Source: Shewanella psychrotolerans
Lineage (GTDB): Bacteria; Pseudomonadota; Gammaproteobacteria; Enterobacterales; Shewanellaceae
Assembly (NCBI RefSeq): GCF_019457595.1
Contig: NZ_CP080419.1
Span: 2,914,001-2,978,000 of the forward strand
Reading direction: 5' to 3'
DNA length: 64,000 nucleotides
In this document: positions 29,482 to 40,162 of the stretch, piece after piece
Numbering within the stretch: position 1 is the first letter of the stretch
Layout: every line of letters starts with the position of its first letter
Notes under the pieces: generated by a model
The model's input: the letters and a program-made list of their open reading frames with translations, nothing else
What the model was told of the DNA's origin: nothing
The model's database searches: none
Position numbers and translations under genes: made by a program

Positions 29482-31395
29482 CTATCTCACCGAACTAAAT
29501 AAAGTGTCGAATATGGCATTAGCGGTAGTCATAATCCGTGCTGACGCTTGATATGCTTGCTGAAAGCGCATGAGATTTGCCGCCTCTTCATCTAAATTCA
29601 CTCCAGACTCACTTTGCACTCTGGCATAGGCTTGAGAATGAACCGCTTCAGCTGTTCCAAGTGCCACCTCAGCCGCTTTCGCCTTACCACCTACCTGTAA
29701 CTTAGTATTTTCGTAAACATCGCTTAACGTTGAGCTACCACCAGCCATTAATTTCGCTTCATTCAATTTGGCCATGGCAACGGCATTACTGTTATTGCCC
29801 TCAGCAGAGGAAAGGTCAAAGGTAAAACGGTCTGCCAAAGCGCCTGCGCTACTTTGCACATCAAAGTTGATTCCAAATGCATCGATCGTTGGCGCTGTAT
29901 AGGTTCCTGTTCCTAATGAAGTACCTGCTGCATCAAATGCTTCATAACTATTGGTTGTGGTATCGATTTCAAAGGTAATTTGAGCACCAACGCCTGGAAA
30001 TCCTGGCACAGAGGCATCCATTGCGTTCAATGTAATCGCCGTATTGCCTGAATTAGCCGAATCCGCTGTAATAGTAGGACCTGCCGCCGCAATGCCCTTG
30101 GGATCAGTCATCACCACTTTTATACCCGCAGCGGCTCCAGAAGAAGGACGGATTTCAAAGCGATCTCCCGATGCAAAGGCACCTGAATCTATATTGATAC
30201 TAAAACCATCGCCACCAGTGAGCTGCGAACCCGTTAATGTCAACGGCGTAGTCGTTCCCGTATCGTTATCTTTCAGCTCATAGGTCGCAGGAGCGGTAAA
30301 TGTCAGCTCATAACTGCCACCAGTCAGCGCACTGACATCATCAATATTGACACGCAGTGCTGCATTCCCGGTATTAGTCTCAAAACCGCCAACACGTCCC
30401 ACTGACATCTTCGAATCGTTGATATCCAGAAAAATATTGCTACCGATATTGCCATTAAGATCGAAACCTTGTGACTGAGCCTTATTAAACGTATCGGCAA
30501 TACCCAGCGCCAATTGGCCCATCTCCAATTGCGCTGGGATCAGCGTTTCATCACGATATTGGAACAATGCACCTAGGCTTCCCCCCATCTCGGCAGGATC
30601 AACCACTAAACTCTGATTACCAGTGGTTGCGGTGATCCGCAGCTCTCCAGGATAAGGATTGCCAGCAGTTGAACCCATCTGCATCGATACTTCGCCAGAA
30701 ACCAACATCACCGCGCCACCTAGCATGATGCTCTTTGCACCCGACTCTAGTGGGATCACATTGACTTGAGAGTATTGGCTTAACTCTTGTATCAAGGCAT
30801 CTTGCTTATCCAATAATTGCGAATCAGAGCCTTGAGACTTCATTAGCTCTTGGTTGAGATGACCAAGCTCCGTACTGATTTCGTTAATTCTGTCTGTAAC
30901 AGCAGATATCTGGTCATTGGTTTGGCTCATCTGTCCATCTAGATGAGATTGCATCTGGTTAAGTGCTTTGGCTATCTGCTCTGCATTGCCTAATACGGTT
31001 CCGCGGATCCCGAGATCATCTGGTAGATCCGCAAGGCTATTCAACCCCGCAAAAAAGTCATTTAGACCTTGAGGCACTGATTTACCAATTTGAGAAAATA
31101 GCTGATCCAGTTCGCTCATTTTGACTTGAGTCGTCTCCGCTTGACTCACCGCAGTCTGGCCGATACGAAGCTCTCTTGCTGCATAATCGTTATAGATGCG
31201 CTTTACATCGGTAACATATGTGCCTGCGCCGTAGAAACTATTGCCTAAACGTTGAGACTCAAGGCTTGATTGCTCAGCCACCTGACGATGGTAACCCTGA
31301 GTATTGGCATTAGTAATGTTATTACTGGTAACGGCAAGCTGTGATTGCGACGCAAGCACGCCAGTACGGGCAATATTGAGTAAGTCCATCGACAT
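29482..31395 (-). CDS. flgK: FlgK, hook-filament junction protein 1
   Basis: A 637-residue junction protein. The N-terminus carries NIARTGVLASQSQLAVTSNNITNANTQGY (rod/hook family signature). The C-terminus LDEEAANLMRFQQAYQASARIMTTANAIFDTLF is the FlgK signature. The centre is an enlarged, Gly/Ala/Thr-rich surface region. It precedes flgL. Confidence 0.96.
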   Translation of the reverse strand: MSMDLLNIARTGVLASQSQLAVTSNNITNANTQGYHRQVAEQSSLESQRLGNSFYGAGTYVTDVKRIYNDYAARELRIGQTAVSQAETTQVKMSELDQLFSQIGKSVPQGLNDFFAGLNSLADLPDDLGIRGTVLGNAEQIAKALNQMQSHLDGQMSQTNDQISAVTDRINEISTELGHLNQELMKSQGSDSQLLDKQDALIQELSQYSQVNVIPLESGAKSIMLGGAVMLVSGEVSMQMGSTAGNPYPGELRITATTGNQSLVVDPAEMGGSLGALFQYRDETLIPAQLEMGQLALGIADTFNKAQSQGFDLNGNIGSNIFLDINDSKMSVGRVGGFETNTGNAALRVNIDDVSALTGGSYELTFTAPATYELKDNDTGTTTPLTLTGSQLTGGDGFSINIDSGAFASGDRFEIRPSSGAAAGIKVVMTDPKGIAAAGPTITADSANSGNTAITLNAMDASVPGFPGVGAQITFEIDTTTNSYEAFDAAGTSLGTGTYTAPTIDAFGINFDVQSSAGALADRFTFDLSSAEGNNSNAVAMAKLNEAKLMAGGSSTLSDVYENTKLQVGGKAKAAEVALGTAEAVHSQAYARVQSESGVNLDEEAANLMRFQQAYQASARIMTTANAIFDTLFSSVR

Positions 31396-31438
31396 CAGCG
31401 AATACCTCGTATATGAACGATGACTATTGTTAATTCGC

Positions 31439-32437
31439 TCATGGTGTTACTCCCGATATAACCGAGCCAAAATCTTTACTGACCGATTGCATCACTTTAA
31501 TCACTTTCTCTGCGTATTTAGGGTCAGTTGCATAACCCGCATCTTGCAGTGCTTGAATAAAAGAGCCTGGATTGCTGGCCTCTTTTAACGCCTCTTGATA
31601 ACGAGGACCTTCGGAAATAAATGACACAAAATCATCAAAGCTCTGCTTAATGTCGTCATATACCCGAAAATCAGCACGCTGCTTAACCGCGACTCCTTGC
31701 TCAAACTCAAGGGTACTCACCCCGGCTTTATCACCTTGCCAACGTCTATCGGCCTTAATATTGAACAAATTGTTACTCGGCTCGCCATTAGCTTGACGCA
31801 CCATTTTCTGTCCCCAGCCAGTCTCTAGCGCCGATTGCGCAATCAAAACTTCTGGCGTCGTACCTAATGCTTTGGCCGCTTGTTGAGCATGTGGATATAC
31901 CGCAGCCACAAACTGATCACGACTACTAAAGCCATCAATTGGCGCACGAGATGGCAATACTTTGCCGCCAACCACATCGTCGATAACATTGGTTATTGAT
32001 TGTTGTGGATGAACACTTTTTATATCAGGCAGCTTAGATAGATTTAACTGTTGCGTCGTTAAATTAACATTTGCAGCAGTAGGTTGAGTCATTCCCCCGC
32101 GAAGCACTGATGCTGGTGTGTAAGCGCTGCCAGCGGGATCGAGTTGCTGCACCATAAGATCGGCTAGCCCCAGCATCCCTTTATCTGACAAGTTTACTGA
32201 CATCTGCTGATCATGCATCTGCTCATAAAACTTGGTATACTGGCTGTTCATCGGACTATCAGACTCAAACACGGCATTAGCGTCACGCATGCTCTTCATT
32301 AGCATTTGAACGAAGATACCTTCGAACTGCTGCGCGACTTCTTTAAGCGCTGCCTTATCATCTTTCTGCGCTTTAGCACGAAGGGAGTCGAGTCCCCCGA
32401 TGTCTAAGAAGTGCGATGAATTCGACAGCTTTTCCAT
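31439..32437 (-). CDS. flgJ: FlgJ, rod cap and peptidoglycan hydrolase
   Basis: A 332-residue two-domain protein. The N-terminal rod-cap domain (about 25-100) has KEVAQQFEGIFVQMLMKSMRDA. The C-terminal glucosaminidase domain (about 170-325) has the probable catalytic Glu at E205 in IAQSALETGWGQ. It opens the cell wall for the growing rod. It lies 18 bp after flgI. Confidence 0.95.
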   Translation of the reverse strand: MEKLSNSSHFLDIGGLDSLRAKAQKDDKAALKEVAQQFEGIFVQMLMKSMRDANAVFESDSPMNSQYTKFYEQMHDQQMSVNLSDKGMLGLADLMVQQLDPAGSAYTPASVLRGGMTQPTAANVNLTTQQLNLSKLPDIKSVHPQQSITNVIDDVVGGKVLPSRAPIDGFSSRDQFVAAVYPHAQQAAKALGTTPEVLIAQSALETGWGQKMVRQANGEPSNNLFNIKADRRWQGDKAGVSTLEFEQGVAVKQRADFRVYDDIKQSFDDFVSFISEGPRYQEALKEASNPGSFIQALQDAGYATDPKYAEKVIKVMQSVSKDFGSVISGVTP

Positions 32438-32454
32438 GTTCAGTCCGACAATAT

Positions 32455-33546
32455 TTAGATGATGATAAGCTCACCATGCAAAGCACCTGCCACCTTTAAC
32501 GCTTCAAGGATTGCAAGTACATCGGATGGTGCAGCCCCGACAAGGTTTACCGCTCTCACAAGTTCGTCGAGCGAGGTACCAGGATTAAACAGGAACATGC
32601 GATTATCAGCTTCAGATACGTCAATAGTGCTGTCAGAGGTCACAACGGTATCGCCACCAGCCAGCGGATTAGGTTGTGATACTTGTGTCGCTTCGGCAAT
32701 CGTCACGGTCAATCCACCATGGGTAACAGCAGCCGGCAGCAAACGCACATCCTTGCCTACGACAATCGTGCCTGTGCGAGAATTAACTATGACTTTGGCG
32801 GATTCTGACGCGGGTTCTACTTCTATGTTTTCCAAGGTTGCTAAAAATGATACTCGCTGAGACACATCGCGTGGCGCACTCACTTGCACTGATGCGGCAT
32901 CTAAGGGGCGAGCCATACCCGGACCGAGCAACTCATTGATGGCATCGGCTAAACGCTTCGCGGTAGAAAAATCGGCACGGCGTAAGTTAAAGGTAAGATG
33001 ATCCCCGGTTGAAAACGGGGTTGCGACTGTACGCTCAACAATAGCGCCATTGGGGATACGCCCAACCGTTGGTGTATTTTGAATGACTTTAGAGCCATCT
33101 AGTCCATCGGCACTAAAACCGCTGACAACCATACTGCCCTGCGCAATAGCATATACGTTACCATCAACCCCTTTTAAAAAGGTTTGCAACAAGGTACCAC
33201 CACGAAGACTCTTAGCCTCACCTAAGCTTGACACAGTGACATCTAAAGTTTGCCCTGGCTTAATAAACGCAGGCATATCGGTATGAACGGCAACCACCGC
33301 GACATTTTTGACTTTAGGCCTAAAATTGTCAGGCAAATTAATGCCAAAGTTTTTCAACATGGTTTTAAAGGTCTGCTCGGTATAGCGCGTCTTTTCGCCA
33401 GTGCCGGGTAAGCCAACAACTAAACCATAACCAATGAGTTGGTTACTCCTAACCCCTTGGACATTGGCTATATCTTTAATGCGTTGTGCAAAACTGGCCG
33501 AAGAGATGACCATTAATGCACAAGCGAATATGATTTTTAATTTCAT
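32455..33546 (-). CDS. flgI: FlgI, P-ring protein
   Basis: A 363-residue periplasmic ring protein. I chose ATG 33546, which gives a clean signal peptide ([20 protein letters not shown], cleavage before QRIKDIAN); the longer frame would bury it. The family start [29 protein letters not shown] follows. It lies between flgH and flgJ. Confidence 0.95.
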   Translation of the reverse strand: MKLKIIFACALMVISSASFAQRIKDIANVQGVRSNQLIGYGLVVGLPGTGEKTRYTEQTFKTMLKNFGINLPDNFRPKVKNVAVVAVHTDMPAFIKPGQTLDVTVSSLGEAKSLRGGTLLQTFLKGVDGNVYAIAQGSMVVSGFSADGLDGSKVIQNTPTVGRIPNGAIVERTVATPFSTGDHLTFNLRRADFSTAKRLADAINELLGPGMARPLDAASVQVSAPRDVSQRVSFLATLENIEVEPASESAKVIVNSRTGTIVVGKDVRLLPAAVTHGGLTVTIAEATQVSQPNPLAGGDTVVTSDSTIDVSEADNRMFLFNPGTSLDELVRAVNLVGAAPSDVLAILEALKVAGALHGELIII

Positions 33547-33556
33547 GACATCACTC

Positions 33557-34231
33557 CTAGAAAGGCCACCAGTCACTCATGAAAAATTGACTCAACCAAC
33601 CTACTTTTTGGGCATTGGCGAATGTGCCTGTGCCGCTATATTGAATACGCGCATTTGCTACGCGCTGAGAGTCGATCGTGTTATCTGGGCGAATATCTTG
33701 AGAGCGAACAATTCCGGTCACGCGAACGAACTCATCACCATTATTAATCGTTATCCACTTCTCACCGCGGATCACCAAGTTGCCATTGTTTAGTACTTGC
33801 ATCACATTCGCGGAGATACTGCCCGATAAACTATTGCTTTGATCGGCGTCGGACTCTCGCTTGGTGTTCATACTATCTTTGTAACGTAAATCGATTGGCG
33901 AGCCACTGATGGTCACATTACCTCCCCCCGCATAAATCGGGTCGAGAGTCATATCTGAGCCTTTCTTTATCTCGTTGGTCGCACTCTTTTTAGCTTGAGT
34001 TGACTCCTCGAGTATGACGGTAATAATGTCACCGACTTTTAACGCCTTAATATCCGAGTACAGACTCGATGCCTGACTATCTTGATACATTGAACCTGTT
34101 GCAGCGATTTTAGTTGGCGGCGCCTCAGGATAAACAGGCGCAAAATAAGGATCGTCAGCGATCGGCTTATTGTTAGTTGAGTTACATCCAACCAAGGTAA
34201 TGGCTGCTGCGAAAATGAGATACTTAGTCAT
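33557..34231 (-). CDS. flgH: FlgH, L-ring lipoprotein
   Basis: A 224-residue outer-membrane ring protein with lipobox LVGC (Cys16) and the FlgH core [24 protein letters not shown] and [21 protein letters not shown]. It forms the outer-membrane bushing with FlgI. It follows flgG by 9 bp. Confidence 0.96.
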   Translation of the reverse strand: MTKYLIFAAAITLVGCNSTNNKPIADDPYFAPVYPEAPPTKIAATGSMYQDSQASSLYSDIKALKVGDIITVILEESTQAKKSATNEIKKGSDMTLDPIYAGGGNVTISGSPIDLRYKDSMNTKRESDADQSNSLSGSISANVMQVLNNGNLVIRGEKWITINNGDEFVRVTGIVRSQDIRPDNTIDSQRVANARIQYSGTGTFANAQKVGWLSQFFMSDWWPF

Positions 34232-34240
34232 GTTAAGCCT

Positions 34241-35029
34241 CTACAAATTTTGGTTCACGTAAGACAACATCTGATCGACCGCAGAGATGACTTTAGAATT
34301 CATTTCATAAATACGCTGGCTTTCAATAAGGTTAACTAACTCTTCAGTCACGTTAACATTTGATGTTTCAAGCGCCCCTTGACGAATAGCGCCCATACCA
34401 TCGAGTGAAGCCGTCCCCTGAATGGGGGTGCCACTAGCACCAGTCTCGGTATAAAGATTTTGCCCCATAGGATCGAGTCCGCTCGGGTTAATGAAATCAG
34501 ACATAGTCAATTGACCGACAACTTGGTTTTCTGCAGTACCAGGGGTTTTAACCGACACTTCACCTTCTGCCGAAACGGTAATACTGATGGCATTGTCAGG
34601 AATCGTGATCGAAGGTTGTAATACATAGCCTGAGCCTGGCGTGACGATTTGCCCAGTATCATCTAAAGTAAACTGACCATTTCGCGTATAAGCTGCTGTG
34701 CCATCAGGCATCTGTACTTCAAAAAAGCCAGGGCCTTCAATCATTAAATCCAATGAATTATCAGTGGTTAGCATATTGCCCTGAGTAAACACCTTTTGCG
34801 TGGCAACAACCTTGGTACCTGCACCAATATTTAAACCATTTGGCAGCTTGGTATTAGATGCACTAATCCCACCCGCCTGATTAACGGTTTGATAAAGTAA
34901 ATCTTCGAATACTGCTCGGCTTTTCTTATAACCAACCGTGCTCGCATTAGCCACATTGTTAGAAATCACCGAGATATCTGTCTGCTGGGCATCTAAGCCA
35001 GTCTTACTAATCCATAACGCAGGATGCAT
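34241..35029 (-). CDS. flgG: FlgG, distal rod protein
   Basis: A 262-residue rod protein. MHPALWISKTGLDAQQTDISVISNNVANASTVGYKKSR at the N-terminus and VNVTEELVNLIESQRIYEMNSKVI at the C-terminus are the conserved rod/hook ends. It follows flgF by 10 bp. Confidence 0.96.
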   Translation of the reverse strand: MHPALWISKTGLDAQQTDISVISNNVANASTVGYKKSRAVFEDLLYQTVNQAGGISASNTKLPNGLNIGAGTKVVATQKVFTQGNMLTTDNSLDLMIEGPGFFEVQMPDGTAAYTRNGQFTLDDTGQIVTPGSGYVLQPSITIPDNAISITVSAEGEVSVKTPGTAENQVVGQLTMSDFINPSGLDPMGQNLYTETGASGTPIQGTASLDGMGAIRQGALETSNVNVTEELVNLIESQRIYEMNSKVISAVDQMLSYVNQNL

Positions 35030-35039
35030 AATCTATCTC

Positions 35040-35783
35040 CTAACTAATGCGCATTAATGTCGAAGAGGCTTGATCCATCTCTTCGGCGGTTTTCATCATT
35101 TTGACTTGCATTTCAAATTGACGCTGTAAATCGATTAACGACACCATCTCATCGACAGCATTGACATTGCTTCCTTCGACGGCACCACTCTCAACAAATA
35201 CAAAGGGATCGGCAGGCGCGACTTCGCCAGACATTTGACGGAATAAACCATCCTCTCCTCGCATCAGATTTTGATTACCAGGATTAACCAACTTGATACG
35301 CCCTACTTCTTCGATGACTTCCGCTGTAGCACCCAACGGCCTCACCGAAATTACGCCATCTTGAGCAATTTCAATTTTTTCTATTGGCAGAGGCAATACG
35401 ATAGGACCTGCATCCCCCATAATAGGGTTGCCACGGTCGTTACGAAGTAATCCCGTTGTATCAAAACTTAAACTTCCGGAACGGGTATAAGCTTCGCCAC
35501 CATCGGCTCCCTGCACGGCAATCCAACCATTCCCTTTAACGGCGATATCCAGATCGCGACCTGTGGTCTTAATCGGGCCATTAGAGAAGTCTGCGGAAGG
35601 GTTTTCTGTCATCGAAAAGACCCTTGTCGGCAACCCTTCACCAAAGGCCTGCATTGAGCGTGCTTGCTCTAAATCGGACTTAAAGCCGTCAGTATTGGCA
35701 TTGGCAAGATTGTTCGCTCGTACTGCCAGCGAATTCATATTCTGCTTAGCACCACTCATGGCGACATAGAGTAATTTATCCAC
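35040..35783 (-). CDS. flgF: FlgF, proximal rod protein
   Basis: A 247-residue rod protein with DKLLYVAMSGAKQNMNSLAVRANNLANANTDGF at the start and NAVDEMVSLIDLQRQFEMQVKMM at the end. I chose the GTG at 35783 because GGAG lies 7 bases upstream and the protein then begins like other FlgF proteins; the longer frame begins with a TTG without a clear site. It is the first gene of flgFGHIJKL. Confidence 0.94.
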   Translation of the reverse strand: MDKLLYVAMSGAKQNMNSLAVRANNLANANTDGFKSDLEQARSMQAFGEGLPTRVFSMTENPSADFSNGPIKTTGRDLDIAVKGNGWIAVQGADGGEAYTRSGSLSFDTTGLLRNDRGNPIMGDAGPIVLPLPIEKIEIAQDGVISVRPLGATAEVIEEVGRIKLVNPGNQNLMRGEDGLFRQMSGEVAPADPFVFVESGAVEGSNVNAVDEMVSLIDLQRQFEMQVKMMKTAEEMDQASSTLMRIS

Positions 35784-35831
35784 TTGCTGCTCCGTCAATG
35801 TTTTAACTAAAACTGTCTAATAACAGTACAA

Positions 35832-35847
35832 AGCAAACATCATGCCA
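35832..35847 (-). promoter_or_regulatory. Predicted sigma-54 promoter of flgF operon
   Basis: The minus strand reads TGGCATGATGTTTGCT, with GG-N10-GC. It lies about 50 bp before flgF, after the flgE terminator. Confidence 0.8.
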
Positions 35848-35930
35848 AGAGAAGATTCATAAGGAGTGTATGGAATCAACAAGATAGAAAGAAGAGAGTG
35901 AATACGAGAGGTTGAAATAACAAAAAACGG

Positions 35931-35959
35931 AAGAGTGTTGCCGCATCGGCAACACTCTT
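35931..35959 (-). terminator. Terminator after flgE
   Basis: A near-perfect 12-bp stem (AAGAGTGTTGCC with GGCAACACTCTT) lies 14 bp after the flgE stop. On the minus strand TTCCG and six T residues follow. It separates flgBCDE from flgF. Confidence 0.85.
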
Positions 35960-35972
35960 TAATGAAAAAAGC

Positions 35973-37337
35973 CTATCGGATCTGCAACACCGTTTGCTGA
36001 AGCGTGTTATTCACCTCTAACGTCCGAGAATTCGCCTGGAAGTTACGCTGTGCGGAAATAAGATCCACCAGCTCAGTGGTTAAATCGACATTCGATTGTT
36101 CTAGTGCCGAAGAACGGATACTACCAAAAGTACCACTATTAGCTTCACCAGCAAGCGCAGCGCCAGAGTCTAAACTCGCCTTCCATGACGTATTACCCAC
36201 TTGAGTTAACCCTTGCTCGTTGGCAAAACGTGCCAAAGCAACTCTGGCCAAGGCTACAGTCGCTCCATTACTGTAACTAGCATTGATCTGTCCATCAGCG
36301 CCAACCTCGACATTTGTCAGGCGACCAACCGTAGTCCCATCTTGGGTTAACTCCGTCACTTCAAAAGCAGATGCATATTGAGTTGGGTTTTCAAAATCTA
36401 TGGTCAAGGTTTGTGATCCATCAGTGCCTGGCCCTAGAACATCAGCCCCACCATTACCCAATGGCTCTGTAACGATCGTTGCTGGATCAGTCGACGTATG
36501 AGAGCCTAACTCATCAAACTTAATTACCGCTCCCTTCCAACCACCGGCTGTAACTGCGGGAACATTGGGCGTATCAGCTATACCGTCTCCCGTGGTATCT
36601 TTATCGTAAACCCCAGCCGCACCAGCCAGGTCTACCGGCTTACCGTCAACAGCATAGAAGGCAACCCAATTGCTTTCGCCATTATAAGCAGCATCCTGTG
36701 GACGAACGAAGTAGGTAGTCATCACATGCGGCTCTCCCAGAGAATCATACATGGTAATAGCAGTAGAGTTATTATAAGTATCTCGATCACTTGGATCGAA
36801 CAGCGCTGGATCATGAGTTGAATCTCCAGCATTGAGGTTCATCTGTATACCGATGTTTTCGGTCTTCTTCGGGCTACCAGCGGTGTCAGGGATTCTAACA
36901 GGTTTAGTCTCGGTTAAGCTCACAGAAGTTGAGTTCCCATCTTTGTCCACCTCAAATGTCTGCAAAAAATTCCCTTGGGAATCTACAAGGTAGCTGTTTG
37001 CATCGACTTTAAACGCACCAGCTCTTGTATAGGTTAAATCTTGAGACCCCACACTTGACGAGGTAACAAAAAAGCCACTACCGTTAATGGCCATATCCAG
37101 TGCATTGTTAGTAAATTGCAGACTCCCCTGATGGAACTGCTGAGCAACTTGGCTAGTAGTGGCACCACCACCGACAGCCGTTTTGCCATTAGCAAAAATT
37201 GAGTTTGCATACACATCTGCAAATTCTGCTCTCGACTCTTTAAAGCCGATACTATTGACATTAGCAATGTTATTTGCGGTGGTATTCAAATCTTTCTGCG
37301 CTGCAGCGATACCACTCAATGCAATGTTAAATGACAT
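35973..37337 (-). CDS. flgE: FlgE, hook protein
   Basis: A 454-residue hook subunit. N-terminus MSFNIALSGIAAAQKDLNTTANNIANVNSIGFK; C-terminus SNVDLTTELVDLISAQRNFQANSRTLEVNNTL. The centre carries the hook D1/D2 region (ITMYDSLGEPHVMTTYFVR). It follows flgD and ends the flgBCDE unit. Confidence 0.96.
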   Translation of the reverse strand: MSFNIALSGIAAAQKDLNTTANNIANVNSIGFKESRAEFADVYANSIFANGKTAVGGGATTSQVAQQFHQGSLQFTNNALDMAINGSGFFVTSSSVGSQDLTYTRAGAFKVDANSYLVDSQGNFLQTFEVDKDGNSTSVSLTETKPVRIPDTAGSPKKTENIGIQMNLNAGDSTHDPALFDPSDRDTYNNSTAITMYDSLGEPHVMTTYFVRPQDAAYNGESNWVAFYAVDGKPVDLAGAAGVYDKDTTGDGIADTPNVPAVTAGGWKGAVIKFDELGSHTSTDPATIVTEPLGNGGADVLGPGTDGSQTLTIDFENPTQYASAFEVTELTQDGTTVGRLTNVEVGADGQINASYSNGATVALARVALARFANEQGLTQVGNTSWKASLDSGAALAGEANSGTFGSIRSSALEQSNVDLTTELVDLISAQRNFQANSRTLEVNNTLQQTVLQIR

Positions 37338-37399
37338 AATTCACCTCATTAAATATCAATTGTTCGTCTTGGACCTTATGCCCTAACTCTTTGCTTCAT

Positions 37400-38188
37400 C
37401 TATGTTTCAGAAACGGCAAGTACATCACCTAACTTAATACCGCCAATGCCTCTAAGGTTCAAAATTGCCCCCGTGCTGGCAGTGCCTAACGATACGCTAG
37501 TGACATGCGCATATGTTGAAACTGCTAATTCTTGGCTCTCACCATCGACTAACCCGCTCGCTTTGATCGAGTAATTACCACTAGTTACAGGTTCACCGTT
37601 TTTATCTAAGCCATCCCAAGCGACGTCAATATTACCGCCAGCGCTACCATCAATCGTAAAGGTTTTAACCAGCTGCCCTTCCTCATCTTCGATACGAACG
37701 GTAATTTTTTCAATTGCTTCAGGCGTACTGACAATCCCTTTCAAGGCTGGATCTTCAGCAGATATATGCCCAGTATCTGACGGGATCAACACCTTTTGCC
37801 CTACCAATCCAGAAGCCTGCAGCGCTTGACTTGATGTCATCACCGTATTGAGATTAACAATCTCTTCATTCAACTTGGTAATACCATCAACCGTTGAAAA
37901 CGACGCCATTTGTGCGATCATCTGATCATTGTCAACAGGCTTAAACGGGTCTTGCATCGACAACTGTTGACTGAGCAAAGAGAAAAAGTCTTCTTGGGTT
38001 AATTCCTGACTTTTTGCTTCTGGAATATTGGATTCTTGAGGTAAACGAATACTGTCAAGAAACGGATTTCCAGTGGTTTCCGTTTGCGACGAAGTTTGAG
38101 TACTCGTTGACTGCGGCGCAATCGACTGACCACTTTGAGCTTGAGAGCTGAGTGGCGATTGACTGCTTAAAGGGTTAATGAGGCTCAC
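37400..38188 (-). CDS. flgD: FlgD, hook cap/scaffold protein
   Basis: A 262-residue hook cap. The conserved core EDFFSLLSQQLSMQDPFKPVDNDQMIAQMASFSTVDGI is at about 65-105. The C-terminal Ig/Tudor-like region includes GNIDVAWDGLDKNGEPVTSGNYSI. The Ser/Gln-rich N-terminus is typical. The start is GTG with AGGAGGTAAG upstream. Confidence 0.96.
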   Translation of the reverse strand: MSLINPLSSQSPLSSQAQSGQSIAPQSTSTQTSSQTETTGNPFLDSIRLPQESNIPEAKSQELTQEDFFSLLSQQLSMQDPFKPVDNDQMIAQMASFSTVDGITKLNEEIVNLNTVMTSSQALQASGLVGQKVLIPSDTGHISAEDPALKGIVSTPEAIEKITVRIEDEEGQLVKTFTIDGSAGGNIDVAWDGLDKNGEPVTSGNYSIKASGLVDGESQELAVSTYAHVTSVSLGTASTGAILNLRGIGGIKLGDVLAVSET

Positions 38189-38198
38189 TGCTTACCTC

Positions 38199-38618
38199 CT
38201 AGGAATTGCCAATACGCAATGTTTGCTGCAGCATAGATTTGGCCGCGTCAGCAACTTGTACGTTCATTTGATACGAACGTGATGCCGAGATCATATTTGC
38301 CATCTCCTCCATCACATTTACATTCGGTTTATAGATAAAACCATCTGCATCCGCTAACGGATGATCGGGAGAGTATTCTTTCTGCAATGGTTTATCACTT
38401 TCGACAATTCCAGCCACTTTTACGCCTTGAGAGGTTTGTTGCTGATGAGAGGCTTTGGCCATCTCAGCTTCGAATACAGGATGACGTGCACGATAAGTCT
38501 GATCGATACTGCTCGAAACAGAGTCAGCGTTTGCAATATTACTTGCGGTTGTATTTAGCCGAATTGACTGAGCCGACATGCCAGAGCCTGCTACATCAAA
38601 GATATTAAATAAGCTCAT
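38199..38618 (-). CDS. flgC: FlgC, rod protein
   Basis: A 139-residue rod protein with MSLFNIFDVAGSGMSAQSIRLNTTASNIANADS at the start and MEEMANMISASRSYQMNVQVADAAKSM near the end. It follows flgB by 2 bp. Confidence 0.96.
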   Translation of the reverse strand: MSLFNIFDVAGSGMSAQSIRLNTTASNIANADSVSSSIDQTYRARHPVFEAEMAKASHQQQTSQGVKVAGIVESDKPLQKEYSPDHPLADADGFIYKPNVNVMEEMANMISASRSYQMNVQVADAAKSMLQQTLRIGNS

Positions 38619-38620
38619 AA

Positions 38621-39019
38621 TTAATTTCCTTTAAGTGCCTTTTTTAGGCCAGAAAACTTACTGTCTAAAAAGCCAAGTGACATCTGATATTCCAGCGCAT
38701 TTTGCATAAACTCTGACTGCTCTTGCTGTATATCAACCGTATTGCCGTCACCTGTATCGGGTTGATTAGGCACTCTGTAACTAATGTGTTGTTGACTAAG
38801 TGCAGCTAAATCAAAGTGCTTTTCATTACTGCGACTCATAGCCAGCCCACTTTGAGTGGTTCGTGCCGCCTGCAATGCCTTATCAAAATCAAGATCTTTA
38901 GCTTTGTAATGAGGAGTATCGGCATTGGCAATATTGGAGGAGATCACTTGAGCACGCGCCGAGCGTATTCCCAAAGTATACTGATGCACCCCTAATGCCT
39001 TATCAAAACTAATCGCCAT
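38621..39019 (-). CDS. flgB: FlgB, rod protein
   Basis: A 132-residue rod protein. The family features [32 protein letters not shown] and the C-terminal [28 protein letters not shown] are visible. It is the first gene of flgBCDE, with a sigma-54 site about 35 bp upstream. Confidence 0.96.
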   Translation of the reverse strand: MAISFDKALGVHQYTLGIRSARAQVISSNIANADTPHYKAKDLDFDKALQAARTTQSGLAMSRSNEKHFDLAALSQQHISYRVPNQPDTGDGNTVDIQQEQSEFMQNALEYQMSLGFLDSKFSGLKKALKGN

Positions 39020-39052
39020 AAAATTGCCTCCTCATACAGATGCAATTATCAA

Positions 39053-39068
39053 AGCAATAGTCATGCCA
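39053..39068 (-). promoter_or_regulatory. Predicted sigma-54 promoter of flgB operon
   Basis: The minus strand reads TGGCATGACTATTGCT, with exact GG-N10-GC and both halves of the consensus, before flgB. Confidence 0.85.
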
Positions 39069-39114
39069 AATATAATATAGAAAGAGGTTGTTAACTTTGT
39101 AATGAATAGAGCAT

Positions 39115-39138
39115 AAAAAATGCCAGCCTAGGCTGACA
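39115..39138 (-). terminator. Terminator after cheR
   Basis: On the minus strand TGTCAGCCT/AGGCTGGCA forms a near-perfect palindromic stem followed by six T residues. It lies between cheR and the flgB promoter and ends the cheV-cheR transcript. Confidence 0.8.
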
Positions 39139-39168
39139 TTATTACTGTAATTTCAAACGTCAAAATCG

Positions 39169-40002
39169 CTACGTACGCTTTTGATAATAGATACCAGGAT
39201 TACAACGAACCATATCGAACTCTTCCGTTAATCCAGCGATAGACTCAGATGCTCCTAAAAAGAGGATACCTTTAGGGTTTAATGCGGCAGCAAATTGCCG
39301 CAATATTTTAGCCTTTGCCTCTGGGGCAAAATAGATCAGTACATTACGACAGAAGATTATGTCGAATTTACCGAGCAAGGTATAACTGTCCAATAGATTA
39401 TGTGCTCTAAAATTGACTAAACGTTTAACGTTCGCCTTTAGCGTCATAGAACCGGTACCAGAAGACTCAAAAAACTGACGTTTACGCTCATCCGATAACC
39501 CTCTACCGAGCGCCAAATTATCATATTCCGCATTTTTACAACGCTCCAACATGGACGGAGATAAATCTGTCGCCAAAATGGATGCACTACCAGGCAAGGC
39601 ACCAGGTTTACGTTGTTGATATTCTAATATGGTCATCGCAAGCGAGTAAGGTTCTTGACCTGAGGAACAAGCTGCAGACCAAATTTTTAACGGGCGCCCT
39701 AAACGTGCGTATTCAGGCAACAAACTATTAGACAGCAATTCAAAAGGATAACGATCACGGAACCATAACGTTTCGTTAGTCGTCATCGCATCAATAACCT
39801 CTGCTCGTAACTGACGCTCAGCAGGCTTCATCGAATGCTTAACCACTTCTGACAACGAAGGTAGATTATGTTTCCCCATCAAGGGCGCTAAGCGACTGCG
39901 CACTAAATATTGCTTATTCTCGCCCAACACGATACCGCTGTGTTGTTCCAGAAATAATCGAAATTGGTTGTACTCAGCTTCAGCAAGTGATTTATTCGGC
40001 AC
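39169..40002 (-). CDS. cheR: CheR, chemoreceptor methyltransferase
   Basis: A 277-residue SAM-dependent glutamate methyltransferase for MCPs. An N-terminal helical domain (about 1-75) precedes the SAM motif IWSAACSSGQEPYSLAM. The later motif FDIIFCRNVLIYF and the C-terminal GILFLGASESI are family features. The start is GTG. It follows cheV in the same direction, as in Vibrio and Shewanella. Confidence 0.95.
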   Translation of the reverse strand: MPNKSLAEAEYNQFRLFLEQHSGIVLGENKQYLVRSRLAPLMGKHNLPSLSEVVKHSMKPAERQLRAEVIDAMTTNETLWFRDRYPFELLSNSLLPEYARLGRPLKIWSAACSSGQEPYSLAMTILEYQQRKPGALPGSASILATDLSPSMLERCKNAEYDNLALGRGLSDERKRQFFESSGTGSMTLKANVKRLVNFRAHNLLDSYTLLGKFDIIFCRNVLIYFAPEAKAKILRQFAAALNPKGILFLGASESIAGLTEEFDMVRCNPGIYYQKRT

Positions 40003-40162
40003 CTTGATATCCCAATATCAAAAAAAAAACAGGCTACAACATACACTATAGCAAGCTTTAAACAGCTCAGCTGTTATACATGAGCCTTCTCGTTGAAACA
40101 AGTATAAACTTATTAAATTTAAGCGGTTGCATTACTTACGTTCAAATAGAAATAAATCAAAA